Positions 1 through 11,598 of a stretch of DNA of 64,000 nucleotides are shown here, in pieces. A program made the translations under genes and the position numbers. Within the stretch, counting starts at the first letter, position 1, and every line of letters starts with the position of its first letter. The notes under the pieces were generated by a model that saw only the letters and a list, made by a program, of their open reading frames with translations, was not told the DNA's origin and ran no database searches. The stretch comes from Acanthopleura granulata (lineage: Eukaryota; Mollusca; Polyplacophora; Chitonida; Chitonidae): assembly GCA_016165875.1 (NCBI GenBank), contig JABBOT010000039.1:620001-684000 (forward strand), written 5' to 3'.

Positions 1-510
1 CAGACAAGGACCTCCGTTTAACACAAGATTGCAACTGTTCTTATGGGGAATTACATGCATTTAATGCAATGTATTTGTGCCTACACCACTGTGCTCAGAG
101 AGTTAGCACTTTACAGTTTTCGCCTTGGACACAGCGCCTGGGCGTTTGGGAGAGATGGAATTTTGCGATTCTATTCCCCAGATTATCGGCGCATCCCTGA
201 CTGCCTTACAAGAAAAGCTTGTCCAGTAGTGCTATGCTGAAGACTAAAGTTTAAAGGTTAGCATTGGCGAAAAATCGTAAAGCCTATTCTGTACGATAGC
301 AAAATACTTTCACAAGATTAAGCGCGAAGCCTGAGGTGTGGGGTATGGTGATGGCCGCACTGAGAGTAGACTCTAAATCGATAGGTTGGAGTTAGTCAAA
401 CACAGCTGTGATATAATATGACAGGCTCAGTCATATATGGTTATGGCCTCGTCGCCATGGAAAACCTCTTGAAAACTGACGTACCTTTCCATCTTAATCC
501 TGTTAACCTA

Positions 511-598
511 GGTGTCGAAACCGACATTCGTATAGCAGCCATAAATCAAAATGGGCGTTCGAAGTCAGTAATCGCAAGACCAGTTTCCAAAAAAGACA
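511..598 (+). repeat. Dispersed repeat R2, copy 1
   Basis: GTGTCGAAACCGACATTCGT, AGCAGCCATAAATCAAAATGG, then TAATCGCAAGACCAGTTTCC is shared with 43463-43553 and 51567-51633. The class is unknown; the 92-codon open frame across it (418-696) is not supported as a gene. Confidence 0.68.
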
Positions 599-974
599 GA
601 AGAATACAGAAATATATAAATAGTGAACTAAAGCGTCTGGGTTGTATGAGCTGTTCCATGCATGGTTTAGATTCTTCCATGAACTGCTTACTCTAAACCG
701 TACACAAACACATCGTGTACCACAACAAGCAGGATCCATACCGGATTCCTGGAGATTGCGAAATTTAATTATGCTTTTTGTCAAACACCTCCAAGTTGTC
801 TTAACGAGATTTAGCGTGGATTATGACATTAAAGAACTGCCTGGGGTCGGTTTTACTCTCTGTGCTATAGTGTTTTATGTTGTATTCTTGCACAAACCGG
901 TATTCTGCTGATGTAGTAAGCTTCCCCGAGGCCTGGCCCCTCTGCATTGATTTTATGTTATTGTGTTTGTGTAT

Positions 975-1256
975 TAAATATGGTAACAACAAAACAGTTT
1001 GGAGTAACTCTACACGAATGACGTCTAGTATATTGTGTTTAAAATGACTGCAATGTTTACTCTCTTTTTACCTATTTCTGCCCATGGCATAATGCTAGGG
1101 TGGGTGTAAGTTGCTACTTCATAAATGCGTACATGAACAGTTTGAACACTAACTGACAAGAGGCCGATTCAACCGGTAACGAGTGACCATTTGCCAACTA
1201 TCACACTGTCGCCGCTGGTCTAGTTTTACTCTCTATACGTTGTGGTCTTTAACATC
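975..1256 (+). repeat. Dispersed repeat R1, copy a (with 5' extension)
   Basis: The R1 core (1085-1256) runs from TGCTAGGGTGGGTGTAAGTT through ACATGAACAGTT, AACTGACAAGAGGCCG, GTGACCATTTGCCAACTATC and ACACTGTCGCCGCT to TTTTACTCTCTATACGTTGT. Bases from about 975 to 1085, including GACGTCTAGTATATTG, align with the extension seen beside copy i and near 38 kb, so the element is longer than its core. Its class is unknown. Confidence 0.7.
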
Positions 1257-1274
1257 CAGTATTGGAGCCGAGTT

Positions 1275-1358
1275 CCCTTGGTCTTGGCCGGAAACAGACA
1301 AGGGTTACTGCTGAGGTCCCCTGATGTTGGCCGAAAACAGACTGGGATTTTGATAAGA
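1275..1358. repeat. 43-bp tandem duplication
   Basis: GGTCTTGGCCGGAAACAGAC recurs 43 bases on as TGATGTTGGCCGAAAACAGAC, with similar flanks, directly after R1 copy a. Confidence 0.6.
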
Positions 1359-3540
1359 TAAGACGATTCTACTTCTAGACAGTATAGACAGTAGGGAACA
1401 GATATTATACTTTTTCGAACACTCCTTGAATTCCGCGGACTAAAATTATACCTGTTGGTTTGTTCTCAAATGGCTTGATTAAAGAAAGGCGAATGCTAGA
1501 CCAATGGACCAGGAGCTTTGGTTGCTAACACGTCTGCTGCTGTGGTAACCGACAGCTAAGATTAATTTGATGTGGGGAGCCTTCAGAGCAAGCATGTTCC
1601 ACCACTTTCCGGTGAATTGGGGTAAAATATTCATTTGAGAAGAAAGCAATAGGCGCGGTTTTGCCTCGAGGGCTTGCAAGTTAGTTCAATCTAGATGGAC
1701 GGGGGGAGGGGGTAAAAAAAGGCCGGGAAATACTTTCTATCTCTGCCTCATTAGAGGTTGACCTGGCGCCAACTCTTGTCATTTTGTTTACGCTAAAACA
1801 CGCTGAGATCGGAATATGTGTCACTCGAGTTCCCCAAGGCCACGGGATGAAGGCGAGTTGAGATTTCCCGAGGCGTTAGCAAGGTTTTGCTGCCATGCAT
1901 TCTGTCATCGAAAGAACCCAATCGTCATTCCTGTACTGGATTGTTTTGACGGGGCATTTGACAGCCTCGTCGGTGTAATTCTGGCATAAAATCCTGATAA
2001 AGAACCTCTAGAGTTGATCATAAAGTCATATCGAGCCCGTTGGGAACGTGTTGGCGATACTTTGGGTGCAATTGGATTTTAAAAGTTTGACGACAACATG
2101 ACGTGAGGACCGTTTGCGGACGGGCATACATAACGACTGAGCCGAGAGCCGCGTCAGCAATCCAGCGGAAATATGCAATAAAATCCCTGTAATTCGAGTA
2201 ATTCTGCCAATTTTGGCCACGAAACTAACTCCGATGTGACCGATAAGGCCGACACAATATCCAGCTGATGGAAGTGCATTGGGAGATCTATTAACGTATG
2301 CTTGGCTAGTACCCGTGCCTGTACGACAGTATACAGCTTCGAGTAGCACATCAGCAACCGAACACGATGCCACACGACCAAAATTTACGTGACTGGGGGG
2401 TGACTATGAAATTCCGAAACAGTCATTTCATCCTGGATCGGCCAATTGCAGATTCGCTCTGTCAAGCGTATCTCGCCAATGCAAGGGTGTTTAATCAGGA
2501 AATGGCACTGGCGTTACCAAGCGCACGCCGATTTCATGTTGAGTCTGTTCATTATGGCCAGACTTACATGCTGTGCTCTTGTTTTTGCCCGCGTCTTTTC
2601 GGGGAATTACTGTGGAAAGTTCCTAATAGCCAAATGGAACTGGCACAGCGATGGGTGCACATTAAAAACAGAAGACACACAAACAAGCCCTGATTTTCAA
2701 GGCTGGGTCCCTTGCCTGGTTTTATTTAGAGGAAAGCGACTGAAGAGAAAATGGCTGCAAATGTCCATACTGTTCAACATATTTTTATACTAACCTAATA
2801 AGCCCAGTACATCCCAATCTTATTGCACAGCAAAATCAACCTTTAATCTAGCTAATGACAACAGGTATCCTTCTCATAATTTACCCTGATGGGGAGAAGA
2901 GAGACGACGCATACGATGTACTGACAGCTGTGTTATTTAAAACAACCTTTCGCGAATTAGAACCTTGGCATTTTTGCCCACACTTAGGCGAGTATGGCAA
3001 CGCAATTTTAAATTTGGTTCCTAAGCTACAGAAATTTACATCTACATGAATAAAAAGCAACAATAGGAAAATGGTTCCTATGAACAAGTATGTGTTCTGT
3101 AAATATGGATTACGCCAGCTAATGCACCTCTAGAAATCAGAGTAACCCATGAGCAAAATATGTCACTGAGGTATTAGGTCTAATCTAGCAGATTCTGTGT
3201 GCCATGTCAACTGATACGCTGAGTGTGTCCTTGCAGCCGACAGGTCTCTCCATACGGCAACTCAGTTACAATCTTGCCACACTGAAATGCTCCACGGAAT
3301 GCAGCATATGTTTAATGGATCGATATCTATTGCGATATCGATCACACACTCCGTGCTTCAATCACTCTCTCAGCATGCAGAAACGAATCTTGACTGAATC
3401 ATTTTCAATGGATTTCTGGACGTGGTGTTATTTTGTCAGCATAGTTAGGTCGACTTCAAACAAACAACGCCCAAATCAGTGTTTGGAGTGTATATGGAGC
3501 TGACTCCTTGTATATGTATTTAAATCTGTGGTATATAAAT
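1359..3540. other. Anonymous non-coding stretch
   Basis: Apart from the hairpin at 3318-3343 I see no repeat or gene. Opposed open frames around 2026-2793 (about 108-115 codons on both strands) have no recognisable family. Confidence 0.5.
3318..3343. repeat. Perfect 10-bp inverted repeat (hairpin)
   Basis: GATCGATATC and GATATCGATC are separated by a six-base loop (TATTGC). No function is apparent. Confidence 0.7.
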
Positions 3541-3857
3541 TTTGCTAAGACACTTGTGACGTCCAAAGAGTACTGATTATATTTGAAGACAGGATCATCT
3601 GTAAACAAAAGGCTTTGACGTCGCATTTTCCTAAGCGAAGTCAGCTATATTGCCAGGAACACAAGACCTCATCACGTCATTTCCTAACTATGATAATATT
3701 ATGCCAAGACATTTGTATCGTACATAAACTACTGATTAATTTTGCAGATATGCGATTCATAAAACAAAAAGCATTGAAGTCGCATTTTCCTAAACGAAGT
3801 CAGAGCTATAGACGCTTCGGATCCAAGACGCCAATAGGTCATTTACTAACAGAGAGA
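3541..3857. repeat. 159-bp tandem duplication, diverged
   Basis: The blocks TGCTAAGACACTTGT, ACTGATTATATTTG and AGTCGCATTTTCCTAAGCGAAGTCAG recur 159 bases later as TGCCAAGACATTTGT, ACTGATTAATTTTG and AGTCGCATTTTCCTAAACGAAGTCAG. It looks like one old duplication with point changes and small indels. Confidence 0.75.
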
Positions 3858-6800
3858 ACCAAGGCGCTTGGCAAACTGTGAGAATGTAGTTTATCCAGCC
3901 GGCCACGTAGTTCAGACTCTTAAGGGATGGAATTCTTCAATTATCGAGGGTCATTCTTAAGTTACAGCGGAGTGATACCGTTTAACGACAAGGTCGTTAT
4001 TTCACCCTGGGGACGACAGAGACCATCTGGTCATCCAACGAGAGACAAGGGGTGCCGAACGTATCATCTTAAATTATGGGTAATGGCGTTCGGTTCATCT
4101 GGGGCGGGTGGAGTTTTAAGGCCGCCTGGGCGCCTAATCAATGACGATGAGACGGAAGGTGGGACAATAACGTTTAAATCTGATGTCTGCGGTGTTAATG
4201 AGCGCCTTGGTGCCGTCCCGAAACAGCGGAGATTGAATTCTGAGACGAGGCTGAAAGCCTCTTCCTTCCAACGGTAAACGCTCTTCAGTAGCGAGCCAGG
4301 AGCATCGCAAAGATGTGTGTGCTCGGTTAGGGTCGCTGTGCTCAACACTTTAAGGCCTAAGGTCTATGGTGCGAGAGAGGGTAAATTAGTGCCGTTTTAT
4401 TAAAGTCGTTAAGGGCAGGTCTTAAAATGGCCTGCGGTATAGCCGACATAATTCGATTTTTCTAATTTAGTACCACAAAAAAAGAGAACGCATCCACTGA
4501 GCGTAAAAGAAGTTCGAAATAACTACAATCAATTACCATACTGGAAATATCAAGTCAGCGTTTAGAACAAATGCAAATGTATGATTCGGAGGGTTTTGTT
4601 TTACCAGCTGTAATAAATAAAAGGCGCATTCAAAAGCCTTGTAACAAAATAATCGAATTGTGTAATGTCGAAATAAACCTGCATCAAAAGTTACGAAATG
4701 ATAACTGCAAGGACTGATTGCTTGAGAATATGTATTGTCTCAAAAGTGTGCATGGATGTCTTTGCCGATTCATTGTTGAGTGACTCGACATGCGTAAGTC
4801 CTAAGTTTGTAAGTTCTGGGTGGCCATTCTTTGGTTGCCCTGACAACTCGCACCGGCTCCTTGTGGTACACATGTTTCACAAGAAATTAACTCTTCCCGT
4901 AAACCTGACATTCTATATTCCTGACTATAGAGTGTAATGTTTCGTTTTACCAACATGTAATTGTTTTCGGTTTCCATGTGATTTGTATCTTTTTTGTTTT
5001 CTTCTTACGCTAACACCAAACATGCCTTTTATCAGAAAACATTTACTGCGTGCCTCTGTTTACTCTGTAAAAACGCACGCATCAAATTACTGGGTCTGTA
5101 ATCATCTTCACCACATGGTCACCAAAACCAACCCAAACAACGCCAAAATCTTTACTGTTTCACTGAAAAATATGTGGAATTATCCACTACTGACAAAGAC
5201 TTACTTAGTTCTGCGCAATTTGTACCCCTTGGATGTGCTCTCGCCAAGAGTAAAACGAAAAGACAAGATTGGAACAGACTTAGGTAAGCATCTCGAGTCC
5301 TGTGTTCACAACTGAACTTTCGCGATGTTGCATAACCAATATGTCGCATAACCAGCGTAAGCCAAATCACGGACACAAAGAAAATGGAAAGTGTTGTAAT
5401 ATTACTTTTAACGCATCATGCACACGCTGTTCTGTTCCTTTTTTGTCTTTGTTTTTCTCTTTTGTTCTATAGACTAAATCAGCGTAGACGAGTGACGCAA
5501 CATCGTGATTCGATTCTCTTTAATACAGTGCACTTTATGGTCTCGTAAAGAATGACATATTGAACATTCATTTACAGACACACGTCAAGAAATGGCTCTG
5601 GCTCTTCAGGTTTATTTCCAACTCACATCCGAAAAATCTGATGTTGAAATGATTGCGATCTTCCCACTTAAACTGAAAACCGGTTATGAATATATAACCG
5701 CAAATTTGTATGCTACATGAAACAATAAACATACCTATTATCCAAACGCATGTTTAAATCTTTTACTGCTTAAGAAACAAAAATGTTTCACAGTGTAAAT
5801 GTAGAGCAATAATTAAAACGATTCAATTGATAAAATTCCATTATTAATTGCTCTTGGTGTTCCATTAATTTCAAGGCAACAAAGACTTCTTCAGTTACAC
5901 TACATCCAGCGAATACCATACCATGTCATTATCATATCCGATCCGAGGCTGAGATTCACTAGCCATTGCAATGATGTACTGCGCTCTGCAGTCGAGGGAT
6001 AATCATATTGACGTATGAATGGATCACGCTTTAAAAACCTTTACAATCGGCATCACAGTCAAGGGGGAATAACCCAGTATTTATACCATACTGTTCGCAC
6101 ACTGCCGGACACCGGTCAATTTCTTATCTTATTAGTTACGCCTTGAAAGAGAAACGATTTAAAGTTCAGTGCTATAAATGTATATCCGCTAACGACATTC
6201 TCAATATACACTCTGTAAGATCAATTTCTAAAAAATAATATCGATAAAAAAGTAAAAGTATGCCCATTTGTCTTTCCTAAAGAAAACTGTGTATGATTGT
6301 TTTCATGATAAGAAGCGAAAGAGAACAAAAGAGAAACAAAAGATGTCCATAATTCAAAGTCAGTACACACACATTATCTAAAAAGATGTCTCCAGGCATT
6401 GCAACTACTGAGGCCCGCATCTGGAAAAACGTGGCGTTTCTTTTGGGACACAGAGAACATTAATGTCTTTGAAATACAGAGATCCATCTTCCTACAGTTT
6501 TAACACCGTAAAAAATACACACGATGATGGATACAAGGTAACTCAGATGCGCTACATCAAATAAAATATCCCACGCGTCCAAAAAAAACCGAGTTGTTAC
6601 TTGATAATTTCCTTTGAAAACTCAACTTTTAAGAGAAAGAAAACAATCTTGTGATGCAACTCTTGAAGACTCTTGAATTGCCACCTTATTATGACCGATC
6701 ATTTATATAAATCAGCACATAACTGTGACAATACAAAGGCTGTTGCTGAAATAAAATTTGATTTACATCCCCTATTTAAAATTTACAAGCAATCGATTCA

Positions 6801-7359
6801 ACATTTGAATTGTTTGACAGCGTCCATGGTGGTGCTGTCATTAATTATTTAAAATACATTGGATTATTCCATGAAATATCATTTCTTTAAATCATATATA
6901 GACCTTATTCTATATTATATATAAACAGGAATTTTCATAGTATAGTTTTCGAGTTTTAACCCAGGTTAGGTTCTTTCACATGTAACTGGTTTTAACACGT
7001 CCGTCTGTTTCATTTTCTCACTGCGTCGATAAGCATATGCTGATTCCTAGTTTAAACATGCTTTCGCCACAATGTGGCAGAAATACTACTGAAGCTGCGT
7101 TAAGCTCTAATCATTCATTTATTAAAATTTACATGTTCGGATTTAGCTTATTTTTAAACGACACCTGAATTCCAACGAATGTGTGACTTATTTATTTCAT
7201 TGTTCTTTAACGCTCCTTCATCCTAAGGATGCTTGACTTCTTTGAGGGCAGATAGTTAAGTGGAGGAAACAGGAGTTACCGGCGCAAACCAGCGACATGT
7301 GGACCATTGACGATCTATCCCACATGTGAAGCACATATCCGCACACCGCGCTGTTGGAA
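3858..7359. other. Anonymous AT-rich non-coding stretch
   Basis: No gene, RNA or repeat recognised. The open frames at 3927-4348 on both strands overlap each other and lack family features; 5400-7200 is notably AT-rich and free of open frames. Confidence 0.55.
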
Positions 7360-7515
7360 TACAAGAAACTACAGAGCAGAGAGTAAAACGACGATAGTGT
7401 CATAGTTGGCACATGTTCACAAGTTACCGGTGAAACATAACCTCTCGTTAATTTACCTCAATTAGGGTTTTATTCTAACTGTTCATGTCAGTGTTTAAGA
7501 AGTAACAACTTTCAT
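7360..7515 (-). repeat. Dispersed repeat R1, copy b
   Basis: Minus-strand R1 core: GAGAGTAAAACGACGATAGTGTCATAGTTGGCACATG, TTACCGGTGAAA, TTTACCTCAATTAGGGTTTT, TCTAACTGTTCATGTCAGTG, AGTAACAACTT. The block order matches copies a, e and i in reverse complement. Confidence 0.78.
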
Positions 7516-8854
7516 CAGTAAATTTCCAGCAATACCTTAACAACTGGGCACAAACCATAAAACCATGGGAAGCGATTCCAAAGAAAAAAAGAATACCGTT
7601 AATGTGTGGTTTCCTGACTTATACCACACATATATTACAAGGCTCCAGATGAAAGCATCCTGTCCGTGTTTTCTTCTAAACGAAAGCAATATAAAACATA
7701 CTTTCATTCAAGGGGAGTAACTCTATGCATACTCCCGAACCACACTTAACAATTCCAATAAATCTGCTCCAGCAGTAGCAGCTCGTCAATCAGGTGATTA
7801 TCCTTATCACCAGGTGGAGACAGCTTGTCGTTAGAATTGCGCAAGGAATCTGAAAAAGGAGACACGCACTAGGCATGGCTTACACCAGGCGAGGCTAAAA
7901 TTCTGCCAACTCGTTTCTTCAGTGTGTAAACACAGCATTCATTGCACTCCCCAATACTCATGACGCGAAGAAAAAAAATGTCGGCAGAAAAAAAAAGTGC
8001 TAAGTGGTGAGAATTGGCTTAAGTGATTCAGTAAAGTGTGGCTCTCCGGGGTATGAGTGTGCCAATTAAAACACGAACTACCCACCCTGTCTGTATCGCT
8101 CTTTCGTAAAGGAGGTGATAAAAAACCGGCTTCGATATCAGGGCCCTGTCACATCAAGAAGAGCGATATCAGCGCTGATTGAGAATGAAACGGCACTGGT
8201 TGAAAACAGTTCATTGGCAGTAGCAATGATTGTGTTAGCGACAATCTTTAAAGTAAACCTGGCATATGCCTTTCTAACCATGCCAAAGGTACTGTCTGTC
8301 TCTTTCTCAACAATTTCACAATTTAGCTCTCATTTTAGTGGAGGCGGCTTAATATAACATAACGATATAAATTACGACTTTCGGTAAAAAATGAATTTGA
8401 ATCAGATTTACCTCGAAGGGAGGAAGTTTTTAAGGCAGATACGACCCTAGGAAAGATGTACCGCTGGAAGAAGCCTACATTGATTGGAAACCTTATGTAT
8501 GAAATACATTTGGAAAGTTAGATTACCCAGGTCAACTCATTTCACAAACTTTTGAATTAAAAAAACCGTGCGTTCAGAGGTAGAACTGTCAAAATTCTGT
8601 AAAATGTTAATAAAACAAACAGGGATGTATCACTGTTATCAGCAAGGCCAGACCACTTTAATATGCCTTCAGGTGCAGTTCTATACCCCTGAACCCATGT
8701 AACGCGTGCCTGCTCACCGACAACGTGAATCTGCTACTAAACAGGTGTAAAAAAGGTTTGACGGCGCTTTATTTTGGGTTGAATAAACAACAAAAAGTGA
8801 AGTTATTTCCAGATACAGTTTTTCCATGTTGCTTTATCAGGATATCAATCCTCC
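7516..8854. other. Anonymous non-coding stretch
   Basis: Nothing recognised between R1 copy b and the SINE; one 80-codon chance-length frame (8115-8357). Confidence 0.5.
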
Positions 8855-9109
8855 TATTTATTTATTGATTTTTTACGCCGTACTCTAGAACAGTTCACTT
8901 ATACAACGGCGGCCAGCATCGTGGTGGGAGAAAACCGAGCAGAGTCCGGGTGAAACATACGACCATCCACAGGTTGCTGGAAGACCTTCCAACGTAAAGC
9001 CGGAGAGTAAGCCAGCATGAGCTGGACTTGAACGTGCGACCCCACTGGTGGGAGGCCTCCTGTCATAGTGCTGCGCTAGCGCGCTAACCGACTGAGCCAC
9101 GGAAGCCCC
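8855..9109 (-). mobile_element. SINE, near full-length
   Basis: Minus-strand copy running from an AATAAATA-type tail at 8855 through ACGGCGTAAAA-like, GCCGCCGTTGTATAAGTG and GGTCTTCCAGCAACCTGTGG blocks to the tRNA-like head GGGGCTTCCGTGGCTCAGT ending at 9109. Tail and head both survive with scattered substitutions, so it is older than the inner copy near 63 kb. Confidence 0.92.
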
Positions 9110-9199
9110 GATAATCGTCCTAGCCCTTGACACTAAACAGTATGGTACACAGTTTGGATGTTTCCTTAATTCGTCCGCCTGGAACATTCCCTCGTCTTC

Positions 9200-9233
9200 C
9201 GTACGTAGGAAGACACCCATCAAATAAATAAGT
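9200..9233 (+). mobile_element. Possible SINE tail remnant
   Basis: GTACG followed by ACACCCATCAAATAAATAAG resembles the plus-strand end of the SINE (TACGGCGTAAAACACCAATCAAATAAATAA). It is only about 30 bases long and diverged, so chance similarity is possible. Confidence 0.3.
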
Positions 9234-9999
9234 GACAAATACATGCCTTGTTTCTGTCCGTCCTAACTGCATGAGTTTCGTGGGACGAATCCGTCCAAAC
9301 TTGTTTGTGTATATACTGTGTTAGTTCTGCGATACTCTTCCCGAATTTTTGTGCAAGTTGATCTTGTCCTTGTAGAATGGCCATTTCTGGTCTGCGGAGG
9401 GTATACGAATGTCTGTTTCGACACCTAGATTACACAAATCCGAAACATTTCAGTCATGACATTCCAAAAATGAAGCCGCTTATTTCTCGCGAGAACCCAC
9501 ACCACGCATGGCGTCCGTATGTATATAAATTATCTACACATAGAAAGGTCACTACGTCATAAATCACCAGCACTGCCATCCATAAAGATGTCGGGAGCGC
9601 CATCAGCGGCAAACAAGCGACCCAGTGAAAGATGAGAGATGGGGCTGTCGCTCCTGCTACAAGCCTCTAACGATGTGGGATAAGCATTACCTTGAGACTC
9701 TGGACGATATTTTGACCCACAGAGATAACAGCCTTCCCCGAACGGTCTACCTTGTACACATGTGTACAAGAAGGTTCATATCCTGAAAGAGAACACAGAA
9801 CGCGGTGGGTGTCCGTCCGTTGCATACAGCAATTAGTCCTCCTGACAGCTACGTGGAAGACAAAACAACCATTGTAGTGATTTGCGTGGGCTCCTGATTA
9901 GCCGAGTAAGCCGGATATGATCGAAACCTGGATTCTGATGGAGGACTAGGCATCCCTGAGGTCCGGTTCCGTTGCACTGTATTCATGTTATTTTTTCTG
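9234..9999. other. Anonymous non-coding stretch
   Basis: Nothing recognised between the SINE and R1 copy c. Confidence 0.45.
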
Positions 10000-10140
10000 C
10001 TCTGTTGTCTGGTTCTGTGGATACTATCGTGCTAGGGGAGTATAAGTTGTTACTTCTACTGCTTTGACATGAACGTTTAGAACATAACCCTAGCTTAGGG
10101 AAATAGGCAAGAAAACGCATTCCACAGGTTACATTACAAC
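10000..10140 (+). repeat. Dispersed repeat R1, copy c (5' half)
   Basis: Plus-strand R1 from the 5' extension (CTCTGTTGTCTGG) through CGTGCTAGGGGAGTATAAGT, TGTTACTTCTAC, GACATGAACG and CCTAGCTTAGGGAAATAGGC. The 3' half is lost or unrecognisable. It faces minus-strand copy d, which begins 120 bases later. Confidence 0.62.
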
Positions 10141-10261
10141 AGTCACAGATCACAAAAGCCTGGGAACGATTTCACAGATTTATTCTTTTTTACGTGTTTT
10201 GAACGATCATGTTTTAGAAAATATGTATAAAAACTTAAAACACTTTACAAAATTACTGCAC

Positions 10262-10450
10262 GGAGAATAAAACCAGAGCAGCGCAGACAGTGTGATAGTT
10301 GGCAAATGGTCACATGTAGCCCGTAAAATCTGGCCTCTTGTCAATTACCCTAGGCAGAATTTTAATTTAACTCTTCATGTAAACACTGAAAGAAGCAGCA
10401 ATTTACATGGAGTTAGATAGAAGCCGAAATTATGTATATTGATGCAATTT
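10262..10450 (-). repeat. Dispersed repeat R1, copy d
   Basis: Minus-strand copy: GGAGAATAAAACCAGAGCAG, ACAGTGTGATAGTTGGCAAATGG, TCTGGCCTCTTGTCAATTAC, TTAACTCTTCATGTAAACAC, AGCAGCAATTTACATGG, then probable 5' extension. With copy c it forms an inverted pair with 3' ends facing. Confidence 0.75.
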
Positions 10451-11430
10451 ATTACCATTCACAAACCATATGACAACCAGTGAGATAAAAACAATATCAA
10501 TGGACCAGGCCTTGAGAATACGTAGTACACGAGAATTTAACTCTGAGGTAGACAACGTTATGCCCTGACAAAAAATGCCGACCTATTGTCACGTGACGTC
10601 CAAGGATGGGGTGAGTTGAGATAGATCACTTGATATCGATGGATTTACGGCCTAGTACATGCAGTTCAAATGACGGACCTTGTTTTGTAAAGCTTTGCTC
10701 TTTCTGACATTACTACTCTTAACAGTAATGACTTCATATCATCCTAGCAGCAGGACAAAGTTCATTCCGTTTTCTATAATTCATATGTGTGTTAAAGAAA
10801 ATCGGACACGCTCTTTGCCAAAAAATAACACAATTCGAATGAAGCTTGCACGAAGTTATTTCTGTTTCTTTGTAACAATCAAAAAATAAAGCTTTTTGTC
10901 TCAGCCTAAGATAGAATATTTGAACGCCTGATGGCAAGTCCACCACCAAATGTTGACCAGATTCTCTCTCTCAAGAAGCCATACCAATCACACCTAAATC
11001 AAGTCAAACGAAGCTTACACGGCTCAGCTACCGGTCAATTGGACTGCACGAAGTGGGCAAGCTGTTCTCCTATTTTTCCGCGGTGAAAACAATTAGGGCA
11101 AAACCCGTGAGCCAATGGTTATATGTGGACATCGAAAACCACAGCAGTCGATCAAAGTTGTAGTGAGGCAAAAGGAATCATCTGCCATTAATCGCTTGGG
11201 TAACAGTGCTGAACACGATCTATGATAGCTCACTATAGATGGTGCTGGAGAAGGCGCTGTGGACGATTCCAATTTGTTTCAAATATTTTAGCATCCGTAG
11301 TGTTTATGGATCGTTAGAAATACCTGATCCTCACTCCTCCTATTTTGATTAAATCAGCGACACTGTGATGAGCATGATTGCCAATAATTTTTGTTAAAAT
11401 TGCAGTTGAACGATATAATTCTGCCTAATA
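10451..11430. other. Anonymous non-coding stretch
   Basis: Nothing recognised between R1 copies d and e. Confidence 0.45.
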
Positions 11431-11598
11431 CATGGTGCTAGGGGTATTTTTACCCCAACATGAACAGTTAAAAGAAAATTCCAACTGAGGTAAACTGACA
11501 AGAGGCCGGATTTGAAAGGTAACTTATGCCCATTTGCCAACTATCACACTATCGTCGCGGCTATGGTTTTTACTCTGTATGTTGTGGTCTTTTATATC
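11431..11598 (+). repeat. Dispersed repeat R1, copy e
   Basis: Nearly complete plus-strand core: CATGGTGCTAGGGGTATTTT, ACATGAACAGTTAAAAGAAA, TGAGGTAAACTGACAAGAGG, CCATTTGCCAACTATCACAC, TATCGTCGCGG and TTTTACTCTGTATGTTGTGG. It is one of the clearest copies. Confidence 0.8.

Noticed and set aside
2026..2793. Possible membrane receptor fragment (GNVLAIL-like string on plus, hydrophobic frame on minus)
   Set aside because: Stops interrupt the plus frame and no set of receptor landmarks appears in order; the resemblance is too short to support a pseudogene.
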